A stretch of 64,000 nucleotides of DNA from Methylocaldum sp. 14B (lineage in GTDB: Bacteria > Pseudomonadota > Gammaproteobacteria > Methylococcales > Methylococcaceae), in assembly GCF_002005105.1 (NCBI RefSeq), contig NZ_MSCV01000007.1, positions 62,001 to 126,000 on the forward strand, given 5' to 3'. The notes beneath the pieces were generated by a model. The model made no database searches, was not told where the DNA came from, and saw only the letters and a list, made by a program, of their open reading frames with translations. Of this stretch, positions 56,714 through 64,000 are shown piece after piece; position 1 is the first letter of the stretch; every line of letters starts with the position of its first letter. A program made the position numbers and the translations under genes.

Positions 56714-58552
56714 CTAGGCAGCTTGAGTCGACTGCGAAGAACCGGCGATCTCGTTAATCGAGATAGTCGTTTTGTCGAGTAGATGGGGTTCCGGCTTACC
56801 GATCAGATAACCTTGGACATAATCTATGCCGAGCGTTTTTAAGAGAGAAAGAACCTTCGGGTTTTCCACAAATTCGGCGATGGTCCTTTTTCCCAGCTTC
56901 CGAGCGATATCGATCATTGCCTTGACAAGTACCTGGTCTGTTTCATCATGAAGCAGGTTTTTTATGAACTGTCCATCGATTTTCAAATAATCGACTGGAA
57001 ACTTTTTGATGTAATCGAACGAACTAAAGCCGGCACCAAAGTCATCCAAGGCAAAATGGCATCCCAGCGCCCTTATGCGGGCAATCATTTCCCGAGTTTG
57101 CTGATAATTCGCGACAGTCGCGGTTTCGGTAATCTCGAATGCAAGCCGAGACGCGGAGATCCAGGTCATTTCCAATTTTTGTTTAATCAGGGGTAACAAG
57201 GACTGATCTTGAAATGCAACACCCGACAAATTTATCGTTAGACTGACATGCGACTGGTGTTCCGGCAGAGAGGCCAGGAAATCGATTGATTTATCGACCA
57301 CCCACAGGTCGATATGGTGAATCAAACCCATGCGCTCGGCGACCGGAATGAATTCTCCCGGCGAGAATATATCCGAACGCTTGCCCCTCATCCGGATCAA
57401 GACCTCGTAGTGCGTAATGGCACCGTCCTTGACCCTGACAACCGGCTGAAAAACCAGAAAAAACCGATTTTCCATCAAGGCTTCCCGGATCAGCGGAACC
57501 CATAAGATGTCGCTTCGCCGCGTGCAAGCCTCGGTATCTTTGTCGTTATACAACTGAACCATGTTACGCCCGTTCGCCTTCGCTGCGTAACAGGCCTGAT
57601 GCGCTTCGGCAATCAGCACACTCGGATGACTGGCCATCCTCCGCGATTCCAGCAGGGCCACACCGATACTGGCCGATATGTGATAACTGTCTTGTCCGGT
57701 AACGAAGCGAAAACCATCCATGGCTTGGCGGAGCCGTTCAGCGATGGACAATGCCTCCTGCTGTTTGACGTTTTCTAGAAAGATACAAAACTCGTCAGCT
57801 CCGATCCTGGCTGCGATGTGGTCCGAATCGAGCGTGCCGTGCAACAGGCTGACCGTCTCCACTAATAAACGATCGCCGGTCTCGTGTCCCTCAAGATCAT
57901 TGATCATGTTGAACCGATCAAGATCCAGGTACAGCAATGCACCTTCCTGATCGAAGTTCCGGCACCGGTGGATGGCTAGCTGAAGTTTCTTTTCCAAGCT
58001 GCGGCGATTTGCAAGGCCGGTCAACTCATCGTGGGCCACGAGATATTTGAATCGGGCCTCCATGATTTTGCGTTCGGAGAGTTCGTTTAAAAGTTGCTCT
58101 TCTTGGCTACGTCTCAGGTGACGCTCGTTTCTGAGTATCAAACTCATGTTAACCAAGGGGATAAAATCGCGTCCGCGAATAGGCTTGGTAATCAGACTGA
58201 CGCCTTGCCTGCTCAGCTGGGTTAGGCGGCGTACTTGCGTGCTGTCCAATTCGACCGATTCTTCAGTAAAAATGATAGCGGGAATGCCGATTCCCTCGTC
58301 TATCGAGGAAAAAGACAGGCAAAACTCGTCAATCTGACATTCGGGCAGGCTACTATTAAGAATAATAAGTCCGATTTCTTCAGGGCTCCGCTGGAATTTT
58401 CTCAATTGCTCAAGAAGCTCTCTTCCATTAGAGACCGCTACGAAATTCACGAAACCGGCTTCGGATAGGATTAACTCGACTTGGGCACGATGACGCTCAT
58501 TATGCTCACCGATAATAATTAACTTTTCGCCGAACTGGTTGGTTGGCGTCAT
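56714..58552 (-). CDS. Degenerate receiver-GGDEF-EAL protein
   Basis: 612 residues. Residues 8-140 form a receiver fold that lacks the phospho-acceptor: Asn66 (LIILNSSLPE) stands where Asp is expected, while Thr96 and the KP pair at 123-124 are kept. GGDEF domain 165-335 has GADEF (251-255) in place of GGDEF and no inhibitory RxxD. EAL domain 345-590 has EVL (383-385) but retains DDFGAGFSSFDYI and EITET. It is likely a c-di-GMP phosphodiesterase or binding sensor. Divergent from the HDOD gene. Confidence 0.88.
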   Translation of the reverse strand: MTPTNQFGEKLIIIGEHNERHRAQVELILSEAGFVNFVAVSNGRELLEQLRKFQRSPEEIGLIILNSSLPECQIDEFCLSFSSIDEGIGIPAIIFTEESVELDSTQVRRLTQLSRQGVSLITKPIRGRDFIPLVNMSLILRNERHLRRSQEEQLLNELSERKIMEARFKYLVAHDELTGLANRRSLEKKLQLAIHRCRNFDQEGALLYLDLDRFNMINDLEGHETGDRLLVETVSLLHGTLDSDHIAARIGADEFCIFLENVKQQEALSIAERLRQAMDGFRFVTGQDSYHISASIGVALLESRRMASHPSVLIAEAHQACYAAKANGRNMVQLYNDKDTEACTRRSDILWVPLIREALMENRFFLVFQPVVRVKDGAITHYEVLIRMRGKRSDIFSPGEFIPVAERMGLIHHIDLWVVDKSIDFLASLPEHQSHVSLTINLSGVAFQDQSLLPLIKQKLEMTWISASRLAFEITETATVANYQQTREMIARIRALGCHFALDDFGAGFSSFDYIKKFPVDYLKIDGQFIKNLLHDETDQVLVKAMIDIARKLGKRTIAEFVENPKVLSLLKTLGIDYVQGYLIGKPEPHLLDKTTISINEIAGSSQSTQAA

Positions 58553-58724
58553 AGCACCCGATAAAAACCTGAAGCTCAGTTAGAATAAAGGAGGCAATTG
58601 GAACTCGCGTCACATATAAAGTCTTCCATGAACCAACTGTGATATAGATGCCACTTATCGGCGTATCAGTCAAATCAAATTAACGACAGGATAGTATTAG
58701 GTATGCGCATCAAGAGCTAAAGCG

Positions 58725-59585
58725 ATGTATGCATTCACCCCGCTTAGCGTCCGCGTAATTTTGAATGGGAACGTGCAATTAGCTTCCCCCCCGGAGTTAT
58801 TCTTAAAACTGAATGAACTACTGGATAACCCGGGGGCCGATCTGCGCGATGCCGGCACACTGATTGAAAATGATCCTGGTCTCACAGCAAGGCTGCTACG
58901 GGTCGTCAATAGCGCCTTTTATGGAATTCCGACCAAAGTCACCTCCATTCATCGTGCACTCAATATCGTCGGCATCCACGAAATTCGGAGTTTGGTATTA
59001 ACTACTTTAGTGATCGATAAATTTTCATCTTTAACGAATACCTTGATGACAATGAAGGAATTCTGGGCCATGAGCGTGCGCTGTGCGCTATTGGCAAGAT
59101 TATTCGCGAGTTGTCATCCCTTTGGCGAACGTCTAAAGGCCGTATTTCTATGTGGACTATTACATGAAATAGGGCGATTGGTCGTGTATCACCGCCTTCC
59201 GGAATTGGCCCGTGCCGCGGCACTTTTAGCGGAATCGGAGAACATAAGCTATCAGGAAGGAGAAAGACGAGTTATCGGATTCGACCATTATCAGGTCGGC
59301 GCCGAATTGGCTCGGCTATGGAAGCTGCCGGAGATCATCGCCGTGACTATCGAGCACCACGATACGCCGGAAAATGCCGACGTGTTCAGTTGCGAAGCAG
59401 CCCTGGTCGCTCAGGCACAATCCTTTGTTTATTCACGCTATTCTAATCATGCATCACGCGACACCACAGTAACCGACATGGACAAGCCGAGTCTTTTCGG
59501 CACTGACATCGCAACTGCGAATGAGTTGGCCCAAAAACTCGACGAACAATTCAATCAAGTATTCAAGCTTATTTATGCCGGTTGA
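58725..59585 (+). CDS. HDOD-domain signalling protein
   Basis: 286 residues. A single HDOD domain covers about residues 18-215: LLRVVNSAFYGIPTKVTSIH, AMSVRCALLARLFA and FLCGLLHEIGRLVVYH. HDOD proteins share the HD-GYP fold but lack most metal ligands and act as protein-interaction or c-di-GMP-linked regulators. It sits next to a c-di-GMP protein and upstream of hemH (convergent). Confidence 0.88.
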   Translation: MYAFTPLSVRVILNGNVQLASPPELFLKLNELLDNPGADLRDAGTLIENDPGLTARLLRVVNSAFYGIPTKVTSIHRALNIVGIHEIRSLVLTTLVIDKFSSLTNTLMTMKEFWAMSVRCALLARLFASCHPFGERLKAVFLCGLLHEIGRLVVYHRLPELARAAALLAESENISYQEGERRVIGFDHYQVGAELARLWKLPEIIAVTIEHHDTPENADVFSCEAALVAQAQSFVYSRYSNHASRDTTVTDMDKPSLFGTDIATANELAQKLDEQFNQVFKLIYAG

Positions 59586-59599
59586 GCGACTTTTATCTT

Positions 59600-60592
59600 T
59601 TACCGCAAGTGCTCTGTAATCAAACCAGCCAGGACGCGGCCATGTTCCGGACTATCGTTCAGCGCGGGGATTAACCGATACTGGGCACCACCCGCTCTTT
59701 CAAAGACCTCCTTGTTGGTAATGCCGATCTCCTCCAAGGTTTCCAAGCAGTCCACGGCAAATCCCGGGCAAACGACATCGACGTCCTTAACGCCCTTTTG
59801 CGGCAGTGCTTTTAGCACATCGACGCAATAAGGCTGAAGCCACCGCCCCGGGCCGAAACGGGACTGAAAAACCAACTGCCAAGCATTCTCCGGAAGCTTC
59901 AGTTCAGCCGCGATCAGCTTTGCGGTCGTACGACATTGCTCATGGTAAGGATCGCCTAGGGAGCGGCTTCGTTCCGGTAAACCGTGAAATGAAAACAACA
60001 AAAAATGAGGTCCGCCATTGTCGCGCCAGAAATCTTCGATTCGGTTCGCCACAGCCCGGATATACGCCGGATAATCATGATAGTCGCTGACGAATCTGGT
60101 CTCCGGAACATATCTCCAATTCTTCAACACCGAGGCGACCGCATCGAATACGGTCCCGGTACTCGGTGACGAATACTGGGGATACAACGGCAAAATCAGA
60201 AGTCCATCGACCCCGGCGCTATTCAACTTCTCCAATTTTTCCCGAATTCCGGGTTTACCGTAGCGCATCGCCACCTCTACCACGATTTCCCCAGCCATTC
60301 TCGCCGAGATCTCGGCTTGCACCGATCGAGTCAAATCCGTGCTGAACACCAGTAACGGGGAGCCTCTGTCGGTCCAGATCGACCGATACGCTCGTGCCGA
60401 CTTGGATGGCCGCACCCGCAAAATCACGCCATGAAGGATCATCCACCAAATTGGCCTCGGCAGTTCCACGACACGGGAGTCCCATAGGAACTCGCCCAGA
60501 TAGCGTCGGACTGCGGCCGTGGTTGGAGCCTCGGGCGTACCCAGATTGACCAAAAGCACACCCCAACGGCGGGATTTCCCTGCTTCTGTCAC
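59600..60592 (-). CDS. hemH: Ferrochelatase
   Basis: 330 residues. Blocks: GVLLVNLGTPEAPTTAAVRR at the N-terminus, the catalytic His in LLFSFHGLPERS, and FGPGRWLQPYC followed by VVCPGFAVDCLETLEEI. It inserts iron into protoporphyrin IX. One base pair separates its ATG from the folE stop upstream, so the two are probably co-transcribed. Confidence 0.95.
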   Translation of the reverse strand: MTEAGKSRRWGVLLVNLGTPEAPTTAAVRRYLGEFLWDSRVVELPRPIWWMILHGVILRVRPSKSARAYRSIWTDRGSPLLVFSTDLTRSVQAEISARMAGEIVVEVAMRYGKPGIREKLEKLNSAGVDGLLILPLYPQYSSPSTGTVFDAVASVLKNWRYVPETRFVSDYHDYPAYIRAVANRIEDFWRDNGGPHFLLFSFHGLPERSRSLGDPYHEQCRTTAKLIAAELKLPENAWQLVFQSRFGPGRWLQPYCVDVLKALPQKGVKDVDVVCPGFAVDCLETLEEIGITNKEVFERAGGAQYRLIPALNDSPEHGRVLAGLITEHLR

Positions 60593-60593
60593 G

Positions 60594-61151
60594 CTATTTT
60601 CTGTTGATAAGATCCAGAAACTCCGAACGGGTACTGATTTGTTTGCGGAACAAACCCAGCATGGATGAGGTGGTCATAACCGAGTTTTGTTTCTCGACGC
60701 CTCGCATCATCATGCACAGATGCTTGGCTTCGATTACTACGGCAACCCCCGCGGGATCGATCGCGGTCTGAATGGCGTCCGCAATTTGTTTGGTCAATCG
60801 CTCCTGGATCTGAAGACGGCGAGCGTACATTTCGACGATGCGCGCGATCTTGGAAAGCCCGATCACCTTACCCTTAGGCAGATAAGCGACATGGCATTTA
60901 CCGATGAACGGCAGAAGATGGTGCTCGCACAATGAATACAATTCGATGTCCTTCACGATCACCATATCCTCCGTATCCGCCTCGAAAACGGCATTATTGA
61001 GGACACGCTCGAGGCGCTGATTGTAGCCGCTATTGAGAAAACGAAAAGCCGCCGCCGCCCGCTTAGGCGTATCCACTAGTCCTTCTCGGGTAATATCCTC
61101 CCCAAGAGATTGTATGATTTGGGAAAAAAGATGCTCCATTACGTTTTGCAT
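60594..61151 (-). CDS. folE: GTP cyclohydrolase I
   Basis: 185 residues. Zinc ligands lie in [17 protein letters not shown] and HLCMMMRGV; the active-site region ends with [12 protein letters not shown]. It converts GTP to dihydroneopterin triphosphate, the first step to folate. Upstream gene of the folE-hemH pair. Confidence 0.96.
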   Translation of the reverse strand: MQNVMEHLFSQIIQSLGEDITREGLVDTPKRAAAAFRFLNSGYNQRLERVLNNAVFEADTEDMVIVKDIELYSLCEHHLLPFIGKCHVAYLPKGKVIGLSKIARIVEMYARRLQIQERLTKQIADAIQTAIDPAGVAVVIEAKHLCMMMRGVEKQNSVMTTSSMLGLFRKQISTRSEFLDLINRK

Positions 61152-61214
61152 GATTGATGTCGCTAATAGTGATCGGTAAGTATATCGCGCAGGAATGCGC
61201 CATGTCTTTCTCGA

Positions 61215-62189
61215 TCAAACGCATATTGACTCTTCGCAATAGCGGGTGGCTTCGAGAAGCACATCCGCTCCCGCATTTGCTTTCGTCGCATGCTGGCTAA
61301 GATGCCGACGCCATGCCCGCCCGCCGGGCATACCGTGATACAACCCTAAAATGTGCCGAGCGATGGCTTGTAAACGTACGCCCCGCCCCAATTCCGTTTC
61401 GACATACGGCAACAGCGCTTCGACCACTTGACGCCGGGAGCGGACCGGACGGTCATCGCCGAAAAATCGCCGGTCGGCCTCTGCAAGCAAGTACGGTTGA
61501 TGGTAGGCCGCTCGTCCTATCATCACACCGTCGAACCGCTCAAGATGCAGCCCCGCCTGATCCAGATCGACGATACCGCCGTTCAGGATGATTTCGAGTG
61601 CCGCATAATCGTCTTTGATTCGATCGACCACATCGTATCTTAGCGGTGGTATTTCCCGGTTCTCCTTAGGCGATAAGCCTTTAAGCCACGCTTTTCTGGC
61701 ATGGATGACAAAGGTGTGACAACCGCCGGACGAGACGATCTCGACGAAGCGCGCGAGATCCTCATAGGAGTCCTGCTCATCGATGCCTATTCGGGTTTTG
61801 ACGGTGATCGGAAGCGATACGGCACCGGCCATCGCGGCCACGCACTCGGAAACCAACTCGGGGTCGGCCATCAAGCATGCACCGAACCGCCCATTCTGCA
61901 CCCGATCGCTCGGGCATCCGACATTGAGATTAATCTCATCATATCCATACGCTTCGGCAATTCTCGCACACTCGGCAAGATCCGAAGGGTTGCTGCCGCC
62001 TAATTGAAGCGCCAACGGCTTTTCGGCGGGGTGGAAGCCGAGCAAGTGGTCGCGATTCCCGAACAAAATCGCACCGGCGGTGACCATTTCGGTATAAAGC
62101 AGCACCCGCCGAGAAATTAGGCGTACAAAATAGCGAAAATGCCGATCCGTCCAATCCAACATCGGGGCTATGCTCAAAACTCTCTGCAT
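61215..62189 (-). CDS. dusA: tRNA-dihydrouridine synthase A
   Basis: 324 residues. The FMN TIM barrel begins at RVLSIAPMLDWTDRHFRYF, and the catalytic Cys is in LNVGCPSDRVQNGRFGACLM (the first Cys). DusA blocks RIGIDEQDSYEDL and AWLKGLSPKENREIPPLRY are present. It reduces U20/U20a in tRNA with NADPH. Confidence 0.95.
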   Translation of the reverse strand: MQRVLSIAPMLDWTDRHFRYFVRLISRRVLLYTEMVTAGAILFGNRDHLLGFHPAEKPLALQLGGSNPSDLAECARIAEAYGYDEINLNVGCPSDRVQNGRFGACLMADPELVSECVAAMAGAVSLPITVKTRIGIDEQDSYEDLARFVEIVSSGGCHTFVIHARKAWLKGLSPKENREIPPLRYDVVDRIKDDYAALEIILNGGIVDLDQAGLHLERFDGVMIGRAAYHQPYLLAEADRRFFGDDRPVRSRRQVVEALLPYVETELGRGVRLQAIARHILGLYHGMPGGRAWRRHLSQHATKANAGADVLLEATRYCEESICV

Positions 62190-62434
62190 ATGGATGGTCG
62201 TCTTAAGGAAGTGGAAAACAGGCTGTAGCCTTAAGGATTGATTAGCAAGCGATTACCGGTAGAATGAATCGCGGCTTTTTCGACAAAAATACAATGGGAA
62301 TTTCTTAGATCGGGACTGTGAAAGCCACTCCTTGTTTCCAGCCAGGACACACTAGACTGTAGCTATTTGTCGCATTCGATGTTCAGAGTATCGTGTCGGA
62401 ATTTAACTTCTTTGACCTTAACACTTGATAAGTC

Positions 62435-63742
62435 ATGAAATCGCGGCCGGCCGATTTCGAACGGATACTCTCCAATTTGCACGCGTTAAGGCGTTACCCG
62501 TCCGAACCTCTTCTTATCGATCATATTCAAAATAGTTTCGAGTCGCTGACCCAAATTCATAACGCGAGGGAAACCCGTTACCGCGCCCTTGTTCAACAAC
62601 TTCTCCGTTATGTTGAACAGTTGGTTTCCGACAGAAGCCAGTGGCTCGCGCGACGAATCGAGTTTCTCCAAACTCTGCTCAGTCCGTCTTTATCCTTAGC
62701 GGAATTAAACACCTTAATTAAAGGCGTTGAAGACCTCAAACATTCTTTGTTCCATTCCAATTTTGCCTTTTCCGATCGAATCATAGGAGACCATGAACCC
62801 TCGCCCGACAAACCGGACGTGATTGCACAAAGGGCTAAGGCCACAGAAATCCATGTGAGGACTTCCGAAAAGACATCACATAACATGGACCCCGCGCCGC
62901 CGCCTCGCGAAGGACAAAGCGTAGGAATGGCCGAAATCCACAAGTCGTTGACGGCAAGCCTTAACGAAGTTGATGATGCAAATCTACATTCCGGCCAGTT
63001 GCTGAAGAATATCGCTCAGGCGTTGAGCCATCCCGAAAATTTTTTGCTCACCGATACGGCGCGATCTGGACTTCTAAAGCAGACCGACGCTTTGTTAAAC
63101 GAACATCAACATCAGGCCAAACAAATCGACATTATCCGAGCTTATCTCGATTTGCTGGAGACGAATAATCGAAAGACCGATCTGGAATTCACACGAGTTC
63201 GCCAACTGAGCCTTACGGATGAATTAACCGGGCTTTCCAATCGGCGAGCCTTCCTGAATCGGCTGGAGGATGAGATCGGACGCGTGCAACGTTACTACAC
63301 CCCTTTGGCCTTGGCCATGGTGGACCTCGACGGATTCAAGGAAATCAATGACCGTTACGGCCACGCTGCAGGCGATGAAGTTCTCAAAATTTACGCCCAA
63401 AAAATCCTTCCTGCATTTCGCCGTCACGACCACGTAGCCCGTTTCGGCGGCGAAGAGTTCATCGTACTGCTTCCCAACACCGAGCTGGATGGCGCTTTAT
63501 GGGCGCTCAAGAAAATTCAGGCGCAGGTCCACCGAACCACGTTTTCAATTGGCGGCACGGCCATGGCTTTGCCGACTTTCTCCGCCGGCATCACCGTGTA
63601 CGTGTCAAACGAATCGGCGGATTCCTTCATCAGGCGGGCCGACTCTGCAATGTATCGCGCCAAGGGGATGGGAAAAAACCGGATCGAAGCCGAGCATGTC
63701 AAAAAGGGGCATCACGAGAATCGTGACTCGTCGAATACCTAA
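62435..63742 (+). CDS. Diguanylate cyclase with helical N-terminal domain
   Basis: 435 residues. The GGDEF domain (260-425) has an intact active site, GGEEF (338-342), and the inhibitory RxxD at 329-332, five residues before it, so it should make c-di-GMP and be product-inhibited. Residues 1-115 and 180-255 are helical and coiled-coil-like, with a disordered Pro/Ser linker (120-165). No transmembrane segment is seen, so it is cytoplasmic. The signal sensed by the N-terminus is unknown. Confidence 0.9.
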   Translation: MKSRPADFERILSNLHALRRYPSEPLLIDHIQNSFESLTQIHNARETRYRALVQQLLRYVEQLVSDRSQWLARRIEFLQTLLSPSLSLAELNTLIKGVEDLKHSLFHSNFAFSDRIIGDHEPSPDKPDVIAQRAKATEIHVRTSEKTSHNMDPAPPPREGQSVGMAEIHKSLTASLNEVDDANLHSGQLLKNIAQALSHPENFLLTDTARSGLLKQTDALLNEHQHQAKQIDIIRAYLDLLETNNRKTDLEFTRVRQLSLTDELTGLSNRRAFLNRLEDEIGRVQRYYTPLALAMVDLDGFKEINDRYGHAAGDEVLKIYAQKILPAFRRHDHVARFGGEEFIVLLPNTELDGALWALKKIQAQVHRTTFSIGGTAMALPTFSAGITVYVSNESADSFIRRADSAMYRAKGMGKNRIEAEHVKKGHHENRDSSNT

Positions 63743-63767
63743 ATATTCCTGAGGTCCAGACCAGGCA

Positions 63768-64000
63768 TCAATCGCCGGGCTTCTTTGCCAGCATCGGAAC
63801 AGCGGTCATTCCCGAGTGGAGGCGATACGCCCGACTCCGCTGTCTCAACCAATAGCCACTGATGAGAACAGTGGTCGTTGCGAGACTGGCGGCACAAAAG
63901 TAAAGCAGGTTCTTTACCTGCAAAACCTCATCCATAAGCTCTTCGTTACGGACTACTCCCGAACCGGGTAACCGCCGGAAACGGGAATGCTCGATCTCGG
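63768..64000 (-). CDS. C-terminus of an unidentified membrane protein, cut by window edge
   Basis: The minus-strand frame is open to the right edge and gives 76 residues ending at TGA (63768-63770). A single hydrophobic segment (LLYFCAASLATTTVLISGYW) lies 26 residues before the end and is followed by a basic run (LRQRSRAYRLHSG). The composition is protein-like, but I do not recognise a family. It faces the GGDEF gene convergently across 25 bp. Confidence 0.45.
   Translation of the reverse strand, partial: EIEHSRFRRLPGSGVVRNEELMDEVLQVKNLLYFCAASLATTTVLISGYWLRQRSRAYRLHSGMTAVPMLAKKPGD

Overview
The window reads as chromosomal DNA of a GC-rich gammaproteobacterium. FimV, PBP1b, TusDCB/DsrC, BepA, DusA, the gltBD pair and leuCDB-asd-fimV are typical of that class. 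Formate-tetrahydrofolate ligase, an exosortase-A polysaccharide locus and the housekeeping gene style would fit a methanotroph of the Methylococcaceae. That placement is an inference: no methane-oxidation, rRNA or tRNA gene is visible.

Left end (1-4631, + strand): six genes of lipid and glycolipid turnover, namely a PlsC-type acyltransferase (cut by the edge), a PlcP-type metallophosphoesterase, an Agt/SqdX-like glycosyltransferase, a PAP2 phosphatase, an MJ1255-type glycosyltransferase and diacylglycerol kinase. Between the third and fourth genes lie four PhoB-type half-sites at exact 11-bp spacing followed by a -10-like hexamer. I read the block as a phosphate-starvation membrane-remodelling cassette; this is the most interesting system in the window.

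4825-24593 (- strand): an exopolysaccharide locus transcribed leftward. It runs UDP-GlcNAc 2-epimerase, then O-antigen ligase-like protein, Tat-exported glycoside-hydrolase-like protein, GT2, two GT4, Gfo/Idh oxidoreductase, bi-domain oxidoreductase, methyltransferase, flippase and heparinase-like protein, then TagA/WecG-type transferase, exosortase A fused to EpsI, and a C-terminally extended WecA/TagO-type transferase. Repeat-rich gaps divide it into three blocks.

25001-37742: fhs; two glycine-zipper envelope proteins; a CPA2 antiporter; a tandem universal stress protein; the tusD-tusC-tusB-dsrC sulfur-relay operon; the periplasmic protease BepA; an acyl-CoA ligase; and a UbiH-family hydroxylase.

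38171-54318 (mostly + strand): gltB and gltD, EcsC-family protein, a DUF202 membrane protein (- strand), adk, then leuC-leuD-leuB-asd-fimV. LeuC carries an unusual Lys/Ala/Pro-rich tail.

54315-64000: PBP1b, a degenerate receiver-GGDEF-EAL protein, an HDOD protein, hemH, folE, dusA, a coiled-coil GGDEF cyclase and the end of an unidentified membrane protein. Three families of short dispersed repeats populate the intergenic gaps. No CRISPR array, transposase or prophage was seen.
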